DNA of 9,919 nucleotides, from the NCBI GenBank assembly GCA_031281765.1, contig JAITEX010000192.1, positions 1-9,919 on the forward strand, given 5' to 3'. This DNA comes from Eubacteriales Family XIII. Incertae Sedis bacterium. GTDB lineage: Bacteria; Bacillota; Clostridia; Peptostreptococcales; Anaerovoracaceae. The notes under the pieces are model-generated. The model had not been told where the DNA came from. It did not search any database and saw only the letters and a list, made by a program, of their open reading frames with translations. Shown piece by piece: positions 1 through 5,678 of this stretch. The translations under genes and the position numbers were made by a program. How positions within the stretch are numbered: position 1 is the first letter of the stretch; every line of letters starts with the position of its first letter.

Positions 1-14
1 GTGTATCAAATAAA

Positions 15-32
15 CGTCATTGCGAGCGAAGC
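15..32. repeat. Fragment resembling a dispersed GTCATTGCGAGCGAAGC-type repeat
   Basis: The stretch reads CGTCATTGCGAGCGAAGC and sits in non-coding DNA at the window edge. From memory, near-identical words occur as dispersed intergenic repeats in many bacterial genomes. Only one copy is visible here, so repetition cannot be shown from the window. It contains a short self-complementary core (TTGC at 20-23 with GCAA at 31-34). Confidence 0.35.
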
Positions 33-37
33 AAAAC

Positions 38-61
38 GGCGCAAGCGCCTATCCATTTTTT
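38..61 (+). terminator. Weak candidate intrinsic terminator of an upstream gene
   Basis: A short hairpin (GGCG, loop CAAG, CGCC, 38-49) is followed after six bases (TATCCA) by a run of six T at 56-61. The stem is short and the T-run is not adjacent to it, so this is a poor match to a canonical intrinsic terminator. It may instead be part of the repeat-like element just upstream. No gene is visible before it in the window. Confidence 0.25.
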
Positions 62-91
62 ATTTACTCAAAAAAAATTTGTGGAATATGT

Positions 92-121
92 TTGAAACGC
101 GAAAAAACGGGTATATATATA
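92..121 (+). promoter_or_regulatory. Candidate promoter for a small RNA
   Basis: TTGAAA at 92-97 resembles a -35 box. An alternating TATATATATA run at 112-121 offers -10 hexamers at 114-119 (16-bp spacer) or 116-121 (18-bp spacer). Transcription would start near 126-128, at the GNRA-capped hairpin that opens the candidate structured RNA. The AT run could also be incidental. There is no experimental support. Confidence 0.35.
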
Positions 122-123
122 GT

Positions 124-230
124 AGGGCTTGAAAAAGCCTTAGAGCTTCCTCCTAACTGATGAGCTGAAAGGTTTACTCGTGCCGCCGTGTGCGCGGAGA
201 CATGAGGACAACCGATAGGCAATGGCTCAA
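124..230 (+). ncRNA. Candidate structured RNA of unknown family upstream of hrcA
   Basis: About 105 bases fold by eye into a compact structure. A first hairpin pairs 124-130 with 135-141 (one G-U) around a GAAA tetraloop. A closing stem pairs 143-147 with 224-228. After a 4x4 internal loop, a second stem pairs CCTA 152-155 with TAGG 216-219. Inside it, GGTT 171-174 pairs with AACC 210-213. That stem continues as CTCGTG 177-182 with CATGAG 201-206 and CCGC 183-186 with GCGG 194-197. Bases 156-170 are left unpaired as a purine-rich strand containing CTGATGAGCTGAAA. A promoter-like sequence precedes it. I cannot assign it to a known riboswitch or sRNA class. The pairing was found by hand, and there is no covariation evidence. 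The alternative is chance folding of spacer DNA. Confidence 0.4.
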
Positions 231-235
231 AATAG

Positions 236-281
236 TACACTGTCGGCAATATCGTGCTTGACATCGCGCGCTGACAGTGTA
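236..281. promoter_or_regulatory. 9-bp perfect inverted repeat bracketing the hrcA -35 region
   Basis: TACACTGTC (236-244) is the exact reverse complement of GACAGTGTA (273-281). The 28 bp between the arms hold the -35 box, and the right arm runs into the -10 box. As RNA the arms would form a stem with a smaller nested stem (253-257 with 266-270), followed by the AT-rich TAATTTTAT, so it could end the upstream candidate RNA. As DNA it could be an operator for a second regulator besides HrcA. The sequence does not decide between the two. Confidence 0.45.
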
Positions 282-285
282 TAAT
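258..285 (+). promoter_or_regulatory. Sigma-A-type promoter of the hrcA-grpE-dnaK-dnaJ operon
   Basis: TTGACA at 258-263 and TATAAT at 280-285 are both perfect consensus hexamers with a 16-bp spacer. The predicted start is near 292, a few bases before CIRCE, so the operator lies in the initially transcribed region. This is the usual arrangement for HrcA-controlled operons: a strong housekeeping promoter held down by repressor. Confidence 0.9.
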
Positions 286-297
286 TTTATACAGGAG

Positions 298-324
298 TTA
301 GCACTCACCGAATGCGAGTGCTAA
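298..324. promoter_or_regulatory. CIRCE operator (HrcA binding site)
   Basis: TTAGCACTC (298-306), a nine-base spacer (307-315) and GAGTGCTAA (316-324) match the CIRCE consensus TTAGCACTC-N9-GAGTGCTAA with no mismatch. It lies just downstream of the predicted start site and 27 bp before hrcA. By established knowledge, HrcA dimers bind this element and block transcription until heat stress lowers active HrcA. It will also form a stem-loop in the 5' leader of the mRNA. Confidence 0.97.
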
Positions 325-351
325 CAATGAAAGGGAAACGGATAAACGGTA

Positions 352-1110
352 ATGGAATTAACGGAACGAAAACTGAAAATACTTCAAGCGATCGTGTCTG
401 ATTTTATCGCGACGGCGGAGCCCGTGGGTTCGCGGACAATTTCCCGCAAGTACGTGGTCGATGTAAGCCCCGCGACGATACGGAACGAAATGGCCGATCT
501 CGAGGAGATGGGCTATCTGACCCACCCGCATACCTCGGCGGGCAGGATGCCGTCGGACAAGGCGTACCGGCTGTACGTCAATCAGATGATGGAGAAATAC
601 GAGCTTGCGGAGAATGAGAAGAAGCGCATACGACGGGAGATTTCCTCCCATGTGGAGGAGCTTGAGCGTGCGATAAAGCACGCGTCGGAGCTTCTGTCCG
701 AACTGACGAACCTGACGTCCTTCGCGACGCTGGAAGAGGATATGTACCGCGCCCAGCTCTTTCTCGAGGGCATGACGCGCATATTCGCGCACCCGGAGTT
801 CAATAATATTCAGCGCGCGCGGGATTTTCTCGAGATGATAGACCGCAAGGACAGCCTGACTAAGACGCTCGTGCGCCGGGGCGACGGCATCGCTATCACC
901 ATCGGGGATGAGAACAGCAGCGATATTATGCCGGACAGCAGCATAATAACGGCGACCTACCATATCGACGGGCAGTTCGTGGGCAAGCTCGGGGTCATCG
1001 GGCCGACGAGGATGCGTTACGATGAAATTACGTCCGTTATAGACTATATTACGAAGAATTTGGACCGGGCGTTCAGGCTGAACGACGGAGGAAGCGAGGA
1101 AGATGAATGA
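352..1110 (+). CDS. hrcA: Heat-inducible transcription repressor HrcA, short form
   Basis: HrcA is the repressor that binds CIRCE and shuts off the dnaK (and often groE) operons, with its activity tuned by GroEL. The 252-residue product starts with the winged-helix DNA-binding domain (about residues 1-66). It contains SPATIRNEMADLEEMGYL (39-56) and the conserved SAGRMPSDKAYRLYV stretch (62-76). A helical linker follows (77-122), and then the C-terminal GAF-like segment with FLEGMTRIFAHPEF (137-150) and IGPTRM (216-221). Family members are usually about 340-350 residues. Here NLTSF (120-124) runs within a few residues into YRAQLFLEG, so roughly 85-90 central residues are absent. That is the region of the inserted dimerising domain. 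The frame is intact on both sides. ATG 352 has only a distant purine-rich AAGGG upstream. The gene ends in an ATGA overlap with grpE. It should be autoregulated through the adjacent CIRCE. Confidence 0.95.
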   Translation: MELTERKLKILQAIVSDFIATAEPVGSRTISRKYVVDVSPATIRNEMADLEEMGYLTHPHTSAGRMPSDKAYRLYVNQMMEKYELAENEKKRIRREISSHVEELERAIKHASELLSELTNLTSFATLEEDMYRAQLFLEGMTRIFAHPEFNNIQRARDFLEMIDRKDSLTKTLVRRGDGIAITIGDENSSDIMPDSSIITATYHIDGQFVGKLGVIGPTRMRYDEITSVIDYITKNLDRAFRLNDGGSEEDE

Positions 1111-1709
1111 GCGGTAAAACAGAAAAAACTGCGGATAAGGATAAGCATAGGGACGCGGAGACTGTGGCGGCCAAGGCCGGGGCCGAAACGGCTGCGGCTG
1201 AGGACACGGATGCGGCGGAGGCTGAAGCCGGAGAAGCTGCGGCAGCGGACAATGAGGCGGATACGGATAACGGCGCGGACGCTCCGGAAGCCGAAAGCGA
1301 AGATATGGCCGCGAAATATATGCGGCTCGCGGCTGACTTCCAAAACTACAAGAAGCGCACGGAGAAAGAGCGCTTCGAACGGTATGCGGAAGGCAAGAAG
1401 GACCTCGCTGCGGACATCCTGCCTGTCCTCGACAATTTCGAGCGGGCCGTAGCCGGGGAAACGGGCCAGGACGAAGCCGTGACCGAGGGGCTTGAAATGA
1501 TTCTGCGGCAGCTGCGCGACGTCCTCGCGAAGAACGGCATTACCGAGATAGAGGCGCTCGGAGCGGATTTCGACCCGAACCGGCACCATGCGGTCATGAT
1601 GGAGGACTCGCAGGAGTACGAGAGCGGCAAGGTCTGCGAAGTGCTGCAGAAGGGCTATGCGGTGGGCGATAAGATAGTGCGCCCGGCAATGGTCAAGGTA
1701 GCGCAATAA
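1107..1709 (+). CDS. grpE: Nucleotide exchange factor GrpE
   Basis: GrpE is the cytoplasmic dimeric co-chaperone that releases ADP from DnaK so that the chaperone cycle can turn over. The 200-residue product is of normal family length. Residues 1-65 are a low-complexity Ala/Glu/Asp-rich tail, probably disordered. Residues about 66-140 form the long dimerisation helix (YMRLAADFQNYKKRTEKE at 71-88). Residues 144-198 carry the family signature, including GITEIEALGADFDPNRHHAV and GKVCEVLQKGYAVGDKIVRPAMV. ATG 1107 overlaps the hrcA stop (ATGA) and has GAGGA at 1096-1100, six bases upstream, so translation is probably coupled to hrcA. A 69-bp AT-rich gap separates it from dnaK. Confidence 0.97.
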   Translation: MSGKTEKTADKDKHRDAETVAAKAGAETAAAEDTDAAEAEAGEAAAADNEADTDNGADAPEAESEDMAAKYMRLAADFQNYKKRTEKERFERYAEGKKDLAADILPVLDNFERAVAGETGQDEAVTEGLEMILRQLRDVLAKNGITEIEALGADFDPNRHHAVMMEDSQEYESGKVCEVLQKGYAVGDKIVRPAMVKVAQ

Positions 1710-1718
1710 CACGTCAAT

Positions 1719-1738
1719 TACAGATGCAAGGGTCTGTA
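1719..1738 (+). other. Small hairpin in the AT-rich grpE-dnaK spacer
   Basis: TACAGA (1719-1724) and TCTGTA (1733-1738) are a perfect 6-bp inverted repeat with an 8-base loop in the only sizeable gap inside the operon. The downstream 20 bases are A/T-rich up to the dnaK ribosome binding site. No T-run follows, so it is not a terminator. It could mark an mRNA processing or stabilising point for the dnaK-dnaJ part of the transcript, but that is only a possibility. Confidence 0.3.
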
Positions 1739-1765
1739 TGAGAAAATAAAAAATATATTGCAAAC

Positions 1766-1770
1766 GGAGG
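1766..1770 (+). promoter_or_regulatory. Strong ribosome binding site deciding the dnaK start
   Basis: GGAGG lies eight bases before ATG 1779. This fixes the dnaK start there rather than at the in-frame TTG at 1758, which would add seven non-conserved residues and place this Shine-Dalgarno inside the coding sequence. It is the clearest ribosome binding site in the operon, fitting the high DnaK demand. Confidence 0.85.
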
Positions 1771-1778
1771 ATAACAAC

Positions 1779-3677
<1,899 letters not shown>

Positions 3678-3687
3678 TAGCGCGTAA

Positions 3688-4851
3688 ATGGAGGATAAAA
3701 GGGACTATTATGAGATCCTCGGGCTGAAAAAGGGCGCAACCGAGGACGAAATAAAGAAGGCATTCCGCAAGAAAGCCATGGAATATCACCCGGACAAAAA
3801 TCCGGGTGATAAGTCCGCGGAGGAAAAGTTCAAGGAAGTCAACGAAGCCTACGGCATCCTTTCCGACAAGGAGAAGAAGGACCTCTACGATAAATTCGGC
3901 CACGCTGGCGTGGACCCGAACGCGGGGTTCGGCGCGGGCGGAGCCGGCGGCTTCGGCGGTGGCGGCGTCGGCTTTGACTTCGGGGACCTCGGCGACATCT
4001 TCGGTTCGTTCTTCGGCGGCGGCGCGGGCAGAAGCTCGGCGCGCAGGCGCAATGCCCCGCGCAAGGGGCAGGACCTGCAGGTCGCCCTGAACATCAAATT
4101 CGAAGAGGCGGCCTTCGGCACGAAGAAAAAGGTGAAGCTGCGCAAGAACGTCGAATGCCCGTCATGCAACGGCACGGGCGCCGAGAACGGCACGGCCAAG
4201 ACCGTCTGCCCCGACTGCGGCGGAACCGGCCAAATACAGCGCCAGCAGAATACGCCCTTCGGCTCGTTTATGAATGTGACGACCTGCCCGCGCTGCCACG
4301 GCACGGGTGAGATAATAGAGACGCCGTGCAAGGAGTGCGGCGGTTCGGGACGCATACGCAAGGAAGTGACCATCTCCGTCAATATCCCGGCGGGCGTGGA
4401 CAATGACTCCGTCATATCGCTGCGCGGTCAGGGCGAACCCGGCTTTAACGGCGGGCCTGCAGGAGACCTCTTTGTCATTATTGCGGTCGACAACCACAAG
4501 CTGTTTACGCGGGTCGGCGACGACCTGAAGCTCGACATCCCGATTACCTTCGACCAGGCCGCCCTCGGCACGACGCTGACGGTTCCGACACTGAAGGAAC
4601 GGGTCAAGTACAAGGTCCCCGCGGGCACGCAGCCCGGCACGACCTTCCGTCTGAAAGGAAAGGGCGTGAAATCCCTGCGCGGAGGCAAGACGGGCGACCT
4701 CTATATCCGCGTCAACCTCGAAGTGCCGACAAAGCTGAGTTCGGACCAGAAGCAAAAAGTCCGGGAGCTCGGCGAAGCCATCGGCCCCGAAGCCTACGCA
4801 AAACGCAAAAAATATTCGGACATAGTGAAGAACTTGTGCGAGAATAAATAA
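3688..4851 (+). CDS. dnaJ: Chaperone protein DnaJ (Hsp40, class A)
   Basis: DnaJ delivers substrates to DnaK and stimulates its ATPase. The 387-residue product has the full class A layout. The J-domain begins at DYYEILG (6-12) with the catalytic HPD at 34-36. The Gly/Phe-rich region spans about 80-114. The zinc domain has four CxxCxGxG repeats at C157, C174, C200 and C214, all intact. The C-terminal substrate-binding domains include VNIPAGVDNDSVISLRGQGEPG and the FRLKGKGVKSLRGG stretch. ATG 3688 is fixed by the J-domain, which starts at once. No good Shine-Dalgarno precedes it, so translation may depend on ribosomes finishing dnaK 10 bp upstream. The codons for YHPDKNPGD form a perfect hairpin, listed separately. 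It ends 5 bp before the stop of the convergent phosphatase gene. Confidence 0.98.
   Translation: MEDKRDYYEILGLKKGATEDEIKKAFRKKAMEYHPDKNPGDKSAEEKFKEVNEAYGILSDKEKKDLYDKFGHAGVDPNAGFGAGGAGGFGGGGVGFDFGDLGDIFGSFFGGGAGRSSARRRNAPRKGQDLQVALNIKFEEAAFGTKKKVKLRKNVECPSCNGTGAENGTAKTVCPDCGGTGQIQRQQNTPFGSFMNVTTCPRCHGTGEIIETPCKECGGSGRIRKEVTISVNIPAGVDNDSVISLRGQGEPGFNGGPAGDLFVIIAVDNHKLFTRVGDDLKLDIPITFDQAALGTTLTVPTLKERVKYKVPAGTQPGTTFRLKGKGVKSLRGGKTGDLYIRVNLEVPTKLSSDQKQKVRELGEAIGPEAYAKRKKYSDIVKNLCENK
3784..3811 (+). repeat. Perfect 11-bp inverted repeat inside the dnaJ HPD region
   Basis: TATCACCCGGA (3784-3794) and TCCGGGTGATA (3801-3811) are exact reverse complements with a six-base loop, CAAAAA. The arms are the codons for the J-domain segment from Tyr33 to the first base of Lys42, spanning the HPD motif. 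Part of the symmetry follows from the protein sequence (Pro-Asp and Asn-Pro). The last pairs depend on the synonymous choices AAT, GGT and GAT. No T-run follows. It lies about 100 bases into the gene and would form a very stable mRNA hairpin. Confidence 0.85.
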
Positions 4852-4856
4852 ACGGT

Positions 4857-5648
4857 CTACAGGGTTTTCGTAGCGCTGACCCTGCGCTTCTCGAATATCG
4901 CTATTGAACTTATGCCGGCGGATTTCGCGATCCGCTCGGCATTCTGTATATGCGTCCCGATATGCCGCGGGTCGTGGGCGTCCGACGCCGTCGTCACGAT
5001 AGTCCCGCCGAGCTCCGCGAAACGCTTCACGCGTCCGGCGGGCGGCATCGGGTCCGGCCCGCCCGCGCGCAGGGACGACGTATTGATTTCAATGCCCTGG
5101 CCGCGGGAAATCAGCACCCCGAAAATCTCGTCTATCAGCCCGTCAACCTCATCGTTTTGCCCGAGGGGCGGCGTATAGCGATCCACCACATTCAGATGGC
5201 CGAGGACGTTGAAGCCATCGAATTCGCGAATGCAGGCGAGCAGGCTCGTATAATAATCTATCTTCGTGTGCAGGAGGCTGCGGCTGCGCTCGTAGGCGTA
5301 GGTATGCAGGCCGTAGCCGTCCACGGCGTGAACGGACCCCAATACGAAATCAAAGTCGTAGGCTTCTACCGCCGCGCGGCAGAGTTCGAGCGCGCGCCCC
5401 GGTTGCAGCCCGAGTTCTATGCCTGCGGCTATGCGCAGGCGACCCTCGTATTTTTCCTTGACGCGCGCGAGCGCTTCCGCGTAACGCGGGAAGTCGAGTT
5501 CGGCCGGCATGTCCGGAAAGAACGGGTCGTAGTGGTCTGTTATCGCGAGGTCCGTCACGCCCGCCGACAGCGCGGCGCGCGCCATTTCGTCCATGGAGAC
5601 GGGCCCGTTATCGTAGGAAAACCCCGAGTGTGTATGGAAATCTATCAT
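4857..5648 (-). CDS. PHP-domain phosphatase, histidinol-phosphatase (HisJ/HisK) type
   Basis: The 263-residue product is a PHP-superfamily metal-dependent phosphoesterase. It most resembles the HisJ/HisK-type histidinol-phosphatases that remove phosphate from L-histidinol phosphate. Metal-site motifs appear in order: HTH (5-7), TDHYD (His39), GIELG (Glu78), GSVH (His107), GHLNVV (His151), EINTS (187-191) and SDAH (Asp223, His225). Length matches the family. No signal peptide or membrane segment is seen. Family members are often annotated from this fold alone, and no other his gene is in view, so the substrate could differ. The start ATG (first base 5648 on the minus strand) has no Shine-Dalgarno but lies exactly six bases after a TATAAT, so a leaderless mRNA is predicted. 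It is divergent from polA (30-bp gap) and convergent with dnaJ (5-bp gap). Confidence 0.9.
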   Translation of the reverse strand: MIDFHTHSGFSYDNGPVSMDEMARAALSAGVTDLAITDHYDPFFPDMPAELDFPRYAEALARVKEKYEGRLRIAAGIELGLQPGRALELCRAAVEAYDFDFVLGSVHAVDGYGLHTYAYERSRSLLHTKIDYYTSLLACIREFDGFNVLGHLNVVDRYTPPLGQNDEVDGLIDEIFGVLISRGQGIEINTSSLRAGGPDPMPPAGRVKRFAELGGTIVTTASDAHDPRHIGTHIQNAERIAKSAGISSIAIFEKRRVSATKTL

Positions 5649-5654
5649 GGGATA

Positions 5655-5672
5655 ATTATACCATGGTATAAT
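5655..5672. promoter_or_regulatory. 18-bp palindrome holding mirrored extended -10 promoters
   Basis: ATTATACCATGGTATAAT is a perfect palindrome. It contains TGG-TATAAT (an extended -10 element) on both strands: TATAAT at 5667-5672 for polA and the mirror copy at 5660-5655 for the phosphatase gene. Exactly six bases separate each TATAAT from its ATG (5673-5678 and 5654-5649). With standard -12 to -7 placement, both start sites fall on the A of the ATG. No convincing -35 box is seen at 16-18 bp for either direction, which fits extended -10 promoters. The two promoters overlap physically and should exclude each other. The palindrome could also be an operator. Confidence 0.75.
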
Positions 5673-5678
5673 GGTTCC

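Noticed and set aside
152..219. Hammerhead-ribozyme-like string: CCTA, CTGATGA, GAAA, GGTT...AACC, TAGG in hammerhead order
   Set aside because: The core words and two flanking stems are in the right order. However, there is no stem II between CTGATGA and GAAA (only GCT), the cleavage-site position reads GA instead of UH, and an extra A sits between stem I and the CTGATGA core. A functional hammerhead is unlikely.
64..264. 66-codon minus-strand open frame in the upstream region
   Set aside because: It overlaps the hrcA promoter and the candidate structured RNA, has no recognisable domain or ribosome binding site, and its composition looks like translated spacer.
1200..1300. Ala/Glu/Asp-codon repetitive stretch in grpE as a possible repeat expansion
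   Set aside because: Codons are varied rather than tandemly repeated, and an acidic disordered N-terminal tail is common in GrpE.
1758..1778. Upstream TTG start for dnaK
   Set aside because: It would add seven residues not seen in DnaK and place the strong GGAGG ribosome binding site inside the gene; ATG 1779 starts exactly at the conserved MGKVIGIDLG.
3900..4040. GGC-rich low-complexity segment in dnaJ
   Set aside because: It encodes the normal Gly/Phe-rich region of class A DnaJ.
4950..5678. Long in-frame N-terminal extension of polA (about 243 codons)
   Set aside because: The frame is open only because it is antisense to the GC-rich phosphatase gene. The family N-terminus begins at ATG 5679, and the upstream translation is Arg/Val-rich and unlike any PolA domain.
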